DNA of 12,967 nt from an uncultured Mollicutes bacterium. Lineage in GTDB: Bacteria; Bacillota_I; Bacilli_A; RFN20; CAG-826. The notes beneath the pieces are model-generated. The model saw nothing but the letters and a program-made list of their open reading frames with translations, did no database searches and was not told where the DNA came from. Positions 1-6,849 of this stretch are shown in pieces. The DNA lies in assembly GCA_937893635.1 (NCBI GenBank), contig CALBGF010000197.1, forward strand, positions 1-12,967, read 5' to 3'. The position numbers were made by a program, and so were the translations under genes. The first letter of the stretch is position 1. Every line of letters starts with the position of its first letter.

Positions 1-10
1 AGTATTATTG

Positions 11-39
11 TTGTAAACAAATTATATTTAATATATAAT
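11..39 (+). promoter_or_regulatory. Probable sigma-A promoter of tig
   Basis: A -35 box TTGTAA (11-16) is followed after exactly 17 nt by a perfect -10 box TATAAT (34-39). Transcription would start near 45-46, giving a leader of about 35 nt. The leader carries a strong Shine-Dalgarno AGGAGG at 66-71, eight nt before the tig ATG. The -35 matches TTGACA at 4 of 6 positions. I see no CIRCE or CtsR-type heat-shock operator in the 79 nt available, but sequence further upstream is cut off by the window edge. Confidence 0.7.
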
Positions 40-79
40 TTAAGGCGTGCGTATGATATTTAATTAGGAGGTTAACAAT

Positions 80-1363
80 ATGCAAAGAACATTAAATAAA
101 TTAGAAAATTGTCGTACAGAAGTAGTTGTTACTTTTGAAGAAGCTGAATGGAAAGCCGCTCGTGCTGATGCTTTTAAGAAATTAGCTGCTAAAGTTGAAA
201 TTAAAGGATTCCGTAAAGGACATGCTCCAGAACAATTAGTAAAAGAAAGAGTTAGTGATATGGAAGTCACTAATAATGCCTTAGATGTATTATTACAAAA
301 AGCTTATGAATCAGCTTTAAAAGAAGAAGGCATCGTTCCAGTTGCTCGTCCATCTGCAGATGTTAAAAAATTATCTGATACTGAATGTGTTGTAAGTATT
401 ATCATTCCTACAAAACCAGAAATCACATTAGGTGAATATAAGAACTTAGATGTTGAACACAAAGAAGTTAAAGTTACTGATGAAGAATTAGAAGCAGAAT
501 TAAAAAGACGTTTAGCAGATAATGCTGAATTAGTCTTAAAAGATGATGCTGCTGAAAAAGGTGATACCGTTGTAATCGATTTTGAAGGATTCGTTGATGG
601 TAAAGCTTTTGATGGCGGTAAGGCTGAAAATCATTCATTAGAATTAGGCTCTGGTCAATTTGTTCCAGGATTTGAAGACCAATTAATTGGCGCTAAAGCT
701 GAAGAACAACGTGAAGTTAAAGTTACTTTCCCAAGCAACTATCCAGAAGGCTTAAATGATAAAGACGCTACATTCAAAGTTGTAGTTCACGAAGTTAAAA
801 CTAAAAAAGTTCCTGAATTAAATGATGAATTTGTTTCTGAATTAGATATTAAAGATGTTAATAACGTTGAACAATATCGTGAATTTGTTAAAAAAGACTT
901 ATTAGAAAAAGCAGAAAAGAATGAAAAATCTCGTTTCTTCGATGCTTTACTTGATAAGATTGTTGCTAATGCTACAGTTAAAATTCCTGAAGCATTTGTT
1001 AATGAAGAAGTTGAAAATATGTTCAATAACTTAAAAGCACAAGTTGAACAAAATGGCTTAGATATGGATGCTTACTTCAAAATTACAAATTCTAAAGAAG
1101 AAGACGTTAAAGCAAAAATGGCCGTTGATGCTCGTAAAAACATCGAAAGATTCTTCGTATTAGATGAAGTTGGTAAGAAAGAAGAAATCGAAGTTAACGA
1201 TGCTGCAATTGAACTTGAAATTGCTAAAATGGCTGAACAATATGGTATGCCAGCAGAAAAAATCAAAGAAATCGTTTGCAAAGACGAAAATGCTAAAGCT
1301 AGATTTGCTGGAGATATCAGACAAAATCAAATCGTTACATTCTTATTAAACAATAACAAATAG
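80..1363 (+). CDS. tig: Trigger factor, ribosome-associated chaperone and peptidyl-prolyl isomerase
   Basis: Trigger factor binds the ribosome at the polypeptide exit and shields nascent chains. The 427-residue product has the usual family length and three-part order. The N-terminal ribosome-binding domain carries the GFRKGxxP signature at residues 43-50. An FKBP-type prolyl isomerase domain spans about 161-240 (GDTVVIDFEG, then FVPGFEDQLIG). An alpha-helical, Lys/Glu-rich chaperone domain runs from about 245 to the end. The ATG at 80 is set by AGGAGG at 66-71. It is the first gene of the housekeeping segment and is followed by a hairpin terminator and then lon. In most Firmicutes clpX follows tig, and it is absent here. 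Nothing looks truncated. Confidence 0.97.
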   Translation: MQRTLNKLENCRTEVVVTFEEAEWKAARADAFKKLAAKVEIKGFRKGHAPEQLVKERVSDMEVTNNALDVLLQKAYESALKEEGIVPVARPSADVKKLSDTECVVSIIIPTKPEITLGEYKNLDVEHKEVKVTDEELEAELKRRLADNAELVLKDDAAEKGDTVVIDFEGFVDGKAFDGGKAENHSLELGSGQFVPGFEDQLIGAKAEEQREVKVTFPSNYPEGLNDKDATFKVVVHEVKTKKVPELNDEFVSELDIKDVNNVEQYREFVKKDLLEKAEKNEKSRFFDALLDKIVANATVKIPEAFVNEEVENMFNNLKAQVEQNGLDMDAYFKITNSKEEDVKAKMAVDARKNIERFFVLDEVGKKEEIEVNDAAIELEIAKMAEQYGMPAEKIKEIVCKDENAKARFAGDIRQNQIVTFLLNNNK

Positions 1364-1386
1364 TTTAATTAAATGACTAATTTAGG

Positions 1387-1410
1387 AAAAATGGCTTATG
1401 GCCATTTTTT
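1387..1410 (+). terminator. Rho-independent terminator after tig
   Basis: A 9-bp perfect stem, AAAAATGGC (1387-1395) with GCCATTTTT (1401-1409), closes a 5-nt loop TTATG and runs into six T residues (1405-1410). It lies 23 nt after the tig stop and 31 nt before lon. Only four of the nine pairs (TGGC with GCCA) are more than a plain A-T run, so readthrough is likely. Because I see no separate lon promoter in the short gap, lon may depend on that readthrough or on a promoter inside tig. Confidence 0.75.
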
Positions 1411-1441
1411 CTACTAATAATAACTAAAAGGAGGTCGTATT

Positions 1442-3772
1442 ATGGAAAACGAAAAAGAATTAATTGCACCTTTGGTGATTACTCGCTCACTCGTAGCGTT
1501 TCCAAGTAATCCAACTACTATTGAAGTAGTCCGTGAATCTAGTTTAGCAAGTATTGAAGCTTCTAAAGATTTTGATAATTGCGTTTTGCTTGTTTCACAA
1601 AAAAATCCTGATGTTGAAAATCCAACTGATGAAGATATTTATTATATTGGTACATTTTGTTGTGTTATTTCGGTAACTAAACTAAAAGAATACACCCGTG
1701 TTCGTTTAGATCCTCGCTATCGTATTAAAATTACATCAATGACTACTGGACCAGATGGATTATCACGTATTGCTACTTATGAACGTGTGGAAGATGTTAT
1801 GGGTGACCGCGTTGAAGAAGAAGCTCTTGTTAAAGCGATTATCCATGAACTTGAACAAATGCCGGAATTAATTAGTGTGTTACCTAAAGCCTTAATTAAT
1901 CAATTATCTAAAGGTGTATCCTCTAATCAATTATCTAATCTTTTATCTAATAATTTACCAATTGATCCTGCCCAAAAACAAAGTTTACTTGAAACAACTG
2001 ATGTTAATAAACGCTTAACAGTTCTTTTACAAATTTTAAATCAACAAAAAGTTATAAGCGAAGTTGAAAAAAAGATTAGTGCTGATGTGCGCGAATCAAC
2101 TGATAAATCACAACGTGAATATATTTTAAGAGAAAAATTAAAAGCTATTCGTAAAGAATTAGGTGAAGATGAAGATGCTAGCGATAGTGAATCTAAGATT
2201 TTAGAACGTCTTGATAATAATCCTTATCCAGAAAATATTAAAACAAAAGTTAAATCTGAACTTAAAAGATATCAAATGATGCCTCAAGCATCTTTAGAAA
2301 GTTCTATTATTAAGAACTACATTGATACTTTAATGGATTTACCTTGGTATCAAAACACTGAAGATAATGATGATTTAAAACACGCTCGTGAAATTCTTGA
2401 TGAAGATCATTATGGCTTAAAAGTAGTTAAAGATCGTATTGTCGAGTATTTAGCGGTTAAAAAGAAAACTGGTAACTTAAAAGCACCAATTATATGTTTA
2501 TATGGTGCACCTGGTGTTGGTAAAACATCTTTAGGAAGAAGTATTGCTCGTGCTTTAAACCGTAAGTTCCATAAAGTAGCCTTAGGTGGTATTTCTGATG
2601 AAGCGGAAATTAGAGGCCATCGCCGTACTTATGTTGGCGCAATGCCAGGTCGAATTATTGCGGGTATGCGTAAAGTAGGCGTTAATAACCCAGTATTTTT
2701 ACTTGATGAAGTTGATAAGTTAGCTAATTCCTATAAAGGTGATCCTGCTTCTGCATTACTTGAAGTATTAGATCCAGAACAAAATATCATGTTTAATGAT
2801 AATTATGTTGAAGAACCTTTTGACTTATCAAATGTCTTATTTATTGCTACCGCTAATGACATATCTAATATCCCTGGACCATTACGTGATCGTTTAGAAT
2901 TAATTGAAGTAAGTTCATATACAGTTACTGAAAAACTTCATATTGCTAAAGAACACTTAGTACCAAAGCAATTAAAACTTGCAGGTCTAGATGTTAATGA
3001 TGTTAAGTTTGAAGATAAAGCTATTTTATCTATTATCTATAAATATACACGCGAGGCTGGTGTTCGTAGCTTAGAACGTAAAATTGCTTCAATTTGCCGT
3101 AAAATAGTCGTTGAATTATTAAATGGTAAAAAAGCTAAAAAAGTGTTAGTTACGGAAAAGAAAGTCCGCGAATATTTAGGATTAGAACCATTCCCAGAAG
3201 AAAAGAAAGAAGATTTAGACCAAATTGGTGTTGTTAATGGCTTAGCTTATACACAATATGGTGGATCAATCTTACCAATTGAAACAACAACATACGTTGG
3301 TAAAGGTCGCTTAGTTTTAACTGGTAGTTTAGGTGATGTCATGAAAGAATCCGCAACGATTGCTTTAGACTATATCCGTGCGAATGCTAAAAAATATGAA
3401 ATTAATGATGAAATATTTGAAAAAAATGATATTCATATTCATTTCCCAGAAGGAGCAATTCCAAAAGATGGACCATCCGCAGGTGTTGCTATTACTACAG
3501 CATTAATTAGTTGCTTAACTAATCAATATGTTCGTAATGATGTTGCTATGACTGGTGAAGTTTCATTACGTGGTAAAGCTATTGCGATTGGCGGCTTAAA
3601 AGAAAAATCACTTGCTGCTCTTCGTAGCGGTATTAAAACTATCATCGTTCCAGTTGATAATAAACCTAACGTTGAAGAACTTCCTGATGAAGTTAAAAAT
3701 GGCTTAGAGATTATTTATATGACTTGCGTTGATGATGCTCTTAAAGTAGCATTTAGGAGCCAAAATGCTTAA
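1442..3772 (+). CDS. lon: ATP-dependent protease La (Lon)
   Basis: Lon is a cytoplasmic AAA+ protease that unfolds and degrades damaged and regulatory proteins. The 776-residue protein has the LonA layout. An N-terminal substrate-binding domain covers about 1-200, followed by a helical region to about 300. The AAA+ module has Walker A GAPGVGKT at 355-362 and Walker B FLLDEVDK with D422 and E423. The C-terminal serine protease domain has catalytic S679 in PKDGPSAG and K722 in GGLKEKS, the classical Ser-Lys dyad at the same numbers as in E. coli Lon. The start has an excellent Shine-Dalgarno, AAAAGGAGG at 1426-1434. The 3' end overlaps the following GTPase gene by 8 nt. If ClpXP is really missing from this genome, Lon would carry a larger share of cytosolic proteolysis. 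All catalytic residues are present. Confidence 0.98.
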   Translation: MENEKELIAPLVITRSLVAFPSNPTTIEVVRESSLASIEASKDFDNCVLLVSQKNPDVENPTDEDIYYIGTFCCVISVTKLKEYTRVRLDPRYRIKITSMTTGPDGLSRIATYERVEDVMGDRVEEEALVKAIIHELEQMPELISVLPKALINQLSKGVSSNQLSNLLSNNLPIDPAQKQSLLETTDVNKRLTVLLQILNQQKVISEVEKKISADVRESTDKSQREYILREKLKAIRKELGEDEDASDSESKILERLDNNPYPENIKTKVKSELKRYQMMPQASLESSIIKNYIDTLMDLPWYQNTEDNDDLKHAREILDEDHYGLKVVKDRIVEYLAVKKKTGNLKAPIICLYGAPGVGKTSLGRSIARALNRKFHKVALGGISDEAEIRGHRRTYVGAMPGRIIAGMRKVGVNNPVFLLDEVDKLANSYKGDPASALLEVLDPEQNIMFNDNYVEEPFDLSNVLFIATANDISNIPGPLRDRLELIEVSSYTVTEKLHIAKEHLVPKQLKLAGLDVNDVKFEDKAILSIIYKYTREAGVRSLERKIASICRKIVVELLNGKKAKKVLVTEKKVREYLGLEPFPEEKKEDLDQIGVVNGLAYTQYGGSILPIETTTYVGKGRLVLTGSLGDVMKESATIALDYIRANAKKYEINDEIFEKNDIHIHFPEGAIPKDGPSAGVAITTALISCLTNQYVRNDVAMTGEVSLRGKAIAIGGLKEKSLAALRSGIKTIIVPVDNKPNVEELPDEVKNGLEIIYMTCVDDALKVAFRSQNA

Positions 3773-4352
3773 TTTCCGCGGCGCTAAATTCATTAAAAGT
3801 GCGACATCAAAATTAGATAGACCAGAAAAGAAACTAAAAGAAGTATTATTTGTTGGTCGTTCTAATGTTGGTAAGTCTTCTTTAATCAACGCTTTAGTGG
3901 ATAATAAGTCTTTATGCTTTACATCTTCTAAACCTGGTCATACTAGATTACTTAACTATTTTGAAATTAAAGATAGTTGCTATTTAGTGGATGCGCCAGG
4001 ATATGGATATTCTAAAGCGGGTCATCAACATGATGAAAACTTTGCTAAAATGATGGAAGATTATTTTAGTGATAACAATGAACTTTCCTTAGTTGTTTTC
4101 TTAATTGATTCACGCCGTGAAGTAAGAGAAGAAGAAATGGATTTATTTAATTTATTTAATGATGATCATATTCCTTATGTTATCGTTCTTACTAAATGCG
4201 ATAAACTAAATCAAAGTGAAAAAGCTAAGGCAATTAAAGAGATTAATACTTCTTTAAGTCATGTTGATAAAAACAATATTATTTTTACTTCGATTAATGA
4301 TAAAAAATCAATTGAAAGTTTACAAAAATATATTGCTAATGCTATTAAATAA
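3765..4352 (+). CDS. ysxC: Ribosome biogenesis GTP-binding protein YihA/YsxC/EngB
   Basis: This is a TRAFAC-class GTPase needed for late assembly of the 50S ribosomal subunit. The 195-residue product is of normal family length. G1 is GRSNVGKS at 31-38. The family-specific G2 region is SSKPGHT, with Thr at 60. G3 is DAPGYG at 76-81, G4 is TKCD at 143-146, and the likely G5 lies near 174-176. The start codon lies inside lon, 8 nt before the end of its stop codon. Its Shine-Dalgarno AGGAG (3755-3759) is within the lon coding sequence, so the two genes are probably translationally coupled. The lon-ysxC pairing is standard in Bacilli. A strong terminator follows and ends the housekeeping unit. Confidence 0.96.
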   Translation: MLNFRGAKFIKSATSKLDRPEKKLKEVLFVGRSNVGKSSLINALVDNKSLCFTSSKPGHTRLLNYFEIKDSCYLVDAPGYGYSKAGHQHDENFAKMMEDYFSDNNELSLVVFLIDSRREVREEEMDLFNLFNDDHIPYVIVLTKCDKLNQSEKAKAIKEINTSLSHVDKNNIIFTSINDKKSIESLQKYIANAIK

Positions 4353-4366
4353 TTAAAATTTATGAT

Positions 4367-4399
4367 AAAACTCGAGTAAAAATTTGCTCGAGTTTTTTT
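4367..4399 (+). terminator. Strong Rho-independent terminator after ysxC
   Basis: AAAACTCGAG (4367-4376) pairs perfectly with CTCGAGTTTT (4387-4396). The stem can extend inward through T-G and A-T pairs to about 13 bp with a 4-nt loop. Seven T residues (4393-4399) follow. It separates the housekeeping genes from the accessory operon downstream, so that operon needs its own promoter. Confidence 0.92.
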
Positions 4400-4446
4400 A
4401 TGCGAAATTTACTAATATTCAAAAATGAAAAGGCTTACACTTTTTA

Positions 4447-4476
4447 TTGACAAAACGCTACGGGGGGGGGTATCAT
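4447..4476 (+). promoter_or_regulatory. Accessory-operon promoter with a poly-G spacer
   Basis: A perfect -35 hexamer TTGACA (4447-4452) and a -10-like hexamer TATCAT (4471-4476, 5 of 6 to TATAAT) are separated by 18 nt. Nine of those 18 nt are an unbroken G run directly against the -10. Predicted transcription start is about 4482-4484, leaving a leader of about 55 nt. This is the only good promoter in the 186-nt gap after the ysxC terminator, and the four downstream genes run from it without a clear classical terminator. The present 18-nt spacing is one above the 17-nt optimum, so loss of one G would be expected to strengthen it and larger changes to weaken it. Promoter assignment is from sequence match only. 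Confidence 0.8.
4462..4470 (+). repeat. Nine-G homopolymer tract, candidate phase-variation switch
   Basis: This is an uninterrupted run of nine G between the -35 and -10 boxes. I noticed no comparable G or C run elsewhere in this AT-rich window, so chance is a poor explanation. Runs of this length slip during replication. In Neisseria porA and the Treponema pallidum tpr genes, G tracts in or by the promoter alter expression through their length. The tract length given here may itself be a consensus over a mixed population, or a sequencing or assembly error. Confidence 0.85.
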
Positions 4477-4477
4477 A

Positions 4478-4528
4478 TTTTTGTAATTGTTTTTTTGACT
4501 AAACTGTAAGCGGTAACAATTACGAGAA
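4478..4528 (+). promoter_or_regulatory. Long inverted repeat in the operon leader
   Basis: GTAATTGTT (4483-4491) and AACAATTAC (4515-4523) are perfect 9-bp inverted arms around a 23-nt loop. With two wobble pairs the stem could reach 14 bp (4478-4491 with 4515-4528). The 5' arm begins at about the predicted transcription start, and the 3' arm ends against the Shine-Dalgarno region AAAGGAAA (4527-4534). It could act as a 5' stabilising hairpin, as a control on ribosome access, or at DNA level as a regulator-binding site. The loop and 3' arm contain the cre-like site. Confidence 0.55.
4505..4518 (+). promoter_or_regulatory. Catabolite-response element (cre)-like operator
   Basis: TGTAAGCGGTAACA fits the Gram-positive cre consensus TGWNANCGNTNWCA at every fixed position. 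It lies about 20-35 nt downstream of the predicted transcription start, where CcpA binding normally represses by blocking RNA polymerase. A local LacI-family regulator with a similar operator is an alternative. No regulator gene is present in the window. Such control is expected for a glycan-use operon. Confidence 0.65.
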
Positions 4529-4538
4529 AGGAAATTTT

Positions 4539-6782
4539 ATGATAAAAAAGAAAAATTCGAAAATGCTATTTGCTAGTTTGATGACTTTAATGGCACTTGG
4601 CATTGCTGGTTGTAACAACCAAACCTCTGAGTCAACAAGTAAAGGTGATTCAACATCTCCAAGTCTTGTTCCTAGTGTTTCAACATCAACGAAGCCATCA
4701 ACTTCGGAAACACCAAAGCCATCAACATCGGAAAAACCATCAGAAAGTACAAGTACTTCCTTAGTTCCAGAACATAATTGTGCACATATTTGTGTTCTTG
4801 ATAACAAATGCATGGATGATAGCTGTACAGATGATAAATGTAAGGATAAATGCTTAGGACATACTATTAGTGAAACTGCAACAATCTTAGAAGCAGAAAA
4901 TGGTATTATTGAAGGAACAATGACCGGAACTGCCGCGGATGATGCATTTATTGGAGCAAGAGATTCTAATAATGAAGATCATCCTACAAGTGGCGGAAAA
5001 GTAGTATTTAACTGGGCCGCTAAAGGAAACACAGTTACATGGAACTTTAAATTAACAGAGGCCATGAAAACTAAAGTTACTTTATGGTGTTGTGCTGGTC
5101 AAAACCAAAGCGCAACAGGATTAGGACTAAAAGTTAATGAGCAAGCTTATAATTGGAAAGAAGATGTCGTATTAGGTAAAGGATTTAGTGAAAATAAATG
5201 GTATTACTGGAATCCTATTACTGTTGATGTCGAATTAATAAAAGGAATAAATAAAGTAGTTTTATCTAATGAATCTGGAGAATCATGGAATTTAGACTCA
5301 TTAACATTAGAAAAATATGTTGAACCTACTCATACATGTGAACATGTTTGCCCTGAATGTGGTAAATGTATGGATAATGATTGCACAGATGATGTTTGTA
5401 AAGATAAATGTGTAGGACATATTAAGACTAATGACGTTATATTAGAAGCTGAAAATGGTAAAATCGCTGGTACTATGACTGGTAGTGGGGCTGATGATGC
5501 CTTTATTGGAGAAAGAAACTCTGATAATCCTGATCACCCTACTAGTGGCGGAAAAGTAGTATTTAACTGGGCGAAAAAAGATAATAGTATTACTTGGTAT
5601 GTAAATAGTAGTGAAGCATTAGAAAATGTCAAAGTAACATTATGGTGCTGTGCTGGTAGTGACCAAGATGCATCCGGCTTATCTTTATTAGCAAATGGCG
5701 ATGCTTCTGCTTGGAATGAAAGTAAAGTATTAGGAAAAGGATTTAGTGAAAATAAATGGTATTATTGGAATCCTATTACTACCACTATTAACTTAAATGA
5801 AGGAATGAATACTATTAAATTAGTTAATAATGGTGATTATTCTTGGAATATTGATAATTTAGTTTTAGCAGTAAAAGAAGGAGCAACTCTATCTTTAATA
5901 CACGTATGTGACCATGTTTGTGATGAATGTGGAAAATGTACTGATCCAAGTTGCACTGATGCTGCTTGTGCTGATAAATGTCCTGGTCATAGTTTAGCAT
6001 TTGTCGATGGCGTTGCAAGAATTGAATGTGAAAACTATGATTCCATCGATAGCGGTATTACCATTGGTAACGCTAATGAAAATGAAGAATTATCAGGCGG
6101 TAAATTTATTGGTGACTTTAACTCCCAAAGAAAAGCAACTTATAAAGTTACTTTAAAAGAAGCAACAACAGTATATTTAAACCTACGTGTTGCTTGCGGA
6201 CTTAACAATAATGATAATGGTGCAGTTGAATTACATGTAAATGGTACAAAAATTGGTAATTATGGCACAAAAACTGATTGGCGTGATTGGGCAACTGTTG
6301 AAAGCGCAATTTTCACTTTAAATAAAGGCGAAAATACAATCATTTTACAAGCACCATACGGATCTTACACAAATTTAGATTACTTTGACATCGTTAAAGT
6401 TAATGCATTTAATGAAAACAAAATGCGTTTAGAAGCTGAAAACTGCACAAACAATAGCGGTGCTACAATAAACGCTGATGGTACAGTAGGAGATTTTGGT
6501 TATCCTGATTATATTGAATTTGAAATTTTCTTAAAAGAAGAAGTAACAGTAGTAATGAACGCTAATATCGCATGCGGCCAAAATAATAGTGATAACGGCG
6601 CGATTGAATTACATGTAAATGGTACACATATTGGTAATTATGGTGCTGTTACTGGATGGAGTGATTATCAAGAAGTAATGACTACTTCATTTACTCTTAA
6701 CAAAGGTAAAAATACTATTAAGATTGCTTGCCCTTGGGGTTCAGCAACAAACCTTGATTATTTTGATTTAATTATTGCCTAA
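4539..6782 (+). CDS. Surface lipoprotein with four CBM6/35-like modules and three Cys-rich spacers
   Basis: This 747-residue exported lipoprotein probably captures glycans at the cell surface; no catalytic domain is visible. The signal peptide ends in lipobox IAGC with the lipidated Cys at 25, followed by a Ser/Thr/Pro linker (26-77). Next come Cys-rich unit 1 (79-108), CBM A (116-258), Cys-rich unit 2 (265-294), CBM B (300-444), Cys-rich unit 3 (455-484), CBM C (493-620) and CBM D (629-747). The CBM call rests on the typical LEAEN/IECEN openings, a VNGT turn, the KGxNTI strand and WNID or NLDYF endings of galactose-binding-like folds. A and B form one subtype with a vicinal Cys pair (184-185, 370-371); C and D form another. 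Units 2 and 3 follow C-x3-C-x2-C-x2-C-x4-C-x4-C-x3-C-x2-H; unit 1 lacks the third Cys. It heads the operon behind the poly-G promoter. The sugar ligand cannot be told from sequence. Confidence 0.85.
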   Translation: MIKKKNSKMLFASLMTLMALGIAGCNNQTSESTSKGDSTSPSLVPSVSTSTKPSTSETPKPSTSEKPSESTSTSLVPEHNCAHICVLDNKCMDDSCTDDKCKDKCLGHTISETATILEAENGIIEGTMTGTAADDAFIGARDSNNEDHPTSGGKVVFNWAAKGNTVTWNFKLTEAMKTKVTLWCCAGQNQSATGLGLKVNEQAYNWKEDVVLGKGFSENKWYYWNPITVDVELIKGINKVVLSNESGESWNLDSLTLEKYVEPTHTCEHVCPECGKCMDNDCTDDVCKDKCVGHIKTNDVILEAENGKIAGTMTGSGADDAFIGERNSDNPDHPTSGGKVVFNWAKKDNSITWYVNSSEALENVKVTLWCCAGSDQDASGLSLLANGDASAWNESKVLGKGFSENKWYYWNPITTTINLNEGMNTIKLVNNGDYSWNIDNLVLAVKEGATLSLIHVCDHVCDECGKCTDPSCTDAACADKCPGHSLAFVDGVARIECENYDSIDSGITIGNANENEELSGGKFIGDFNSQRKATYKVTLKEATTVYLNLRVACGLNNNDNGAVELHVNGTKIGNYGTKTDWRDWATVESAIFTLNKGENTIILQAPYGSYTNLDYFDIVKVNAFNENKMRLEAENCTNNSGATINADGTVGDFGYPDYIEFEIFLKEEVTVVMNANIACGQNNSDNGAIELHVNGTHIGNYGAVTGWSDYQEVMTTSFTLNKGKNTIKIACPWGSATNLDYFDLIIA
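4989..5572 (+). repeat. Direct DNA repeats between CBM A and CBM B
   Basis: A 29-nt stretch at 4989-5017 recurs identically at 5544-5572, an offset of 555 nt. It encodes the SGGKVVFNW region. The offset is a multiple of three, so a crossover between copies would delete or add one CBM plus Cys-rich unit (185 residues) in frame. The flanking DNA is much more diverged, which suggests recent duplication with local homogenisation or strong constraint. Confidence 0.85.
5169..5780 (+). repeat. Second pair of direct DNA repeats between CBM A and CBM B
   Basis: Positions 5169-5222 and 5727-5780 (54 nt each) differ at only two bases, at an offset of 558 nt. They encode the VLGKGFSENKWYYWNPIT segment of each module. 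The offset is again a multiple of three. It differs by one codon from the offset of the other repeat pair, which shows a one-residue indel between the modules. Confidence 0.85.
6226..6626 (+). repeat. Direct DNA repeat between CBM C and CBM D
   Basis: A 23-nt stretch at 6226-6248 is repeated exactly at 6604-6626, offset 378 nt (126 codons). It encodes the ELHVNGT turn. With neighbouring similarity it shows that the last two modules of the lipoprotein arose by duplication separately from modules A and B. Confidence 0.8.
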
Positions 6783-6800
6783 TAACAAATTAGTTTTTAG

Positions 6801-6825
6801 CGCCCTTATCTAAAAAATAAGGGCG
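6801..6825 (+). other. Intercistronic hairpin without a U tract
   Basis: CGCCCTTAT (6801-6809) and ATAAGGGCG (6817-6825) form a perfect 9-bp stem with a 7-nt loop, 18 nt after the lipoprotein stop and 24 nt before the next start. No T run follows (TAATCTTATA), so it is not a classical terminator. It may partly terminate transcription or protect the 3' end of a processed lipoprotein mRNA, leaving the first gene more abundant than those downstream. Confidence 0.7.
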
Positions 6826-6849
6826 TAATCTTATATAAAAGGAGCATAT

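Noticed and set aside
1411..1441. Dedicated lon promoter or heat-shock operator in the tig-lon gap
   Set aside because: Only 31 nt separate the terminator from the lon start, mostly filled by the Shine-Dalgarno; no -35/-10 pair or CtsR/CIRCE-like repeat is present.
4495..4524. Alternative promoter with TTGACT (4495-4500) as -35
   Set aside because: No acceptable -10 hexamer lies 16-19 nt downstream; the available sequence is AACAAT/AATTAC within the inverted repeat.
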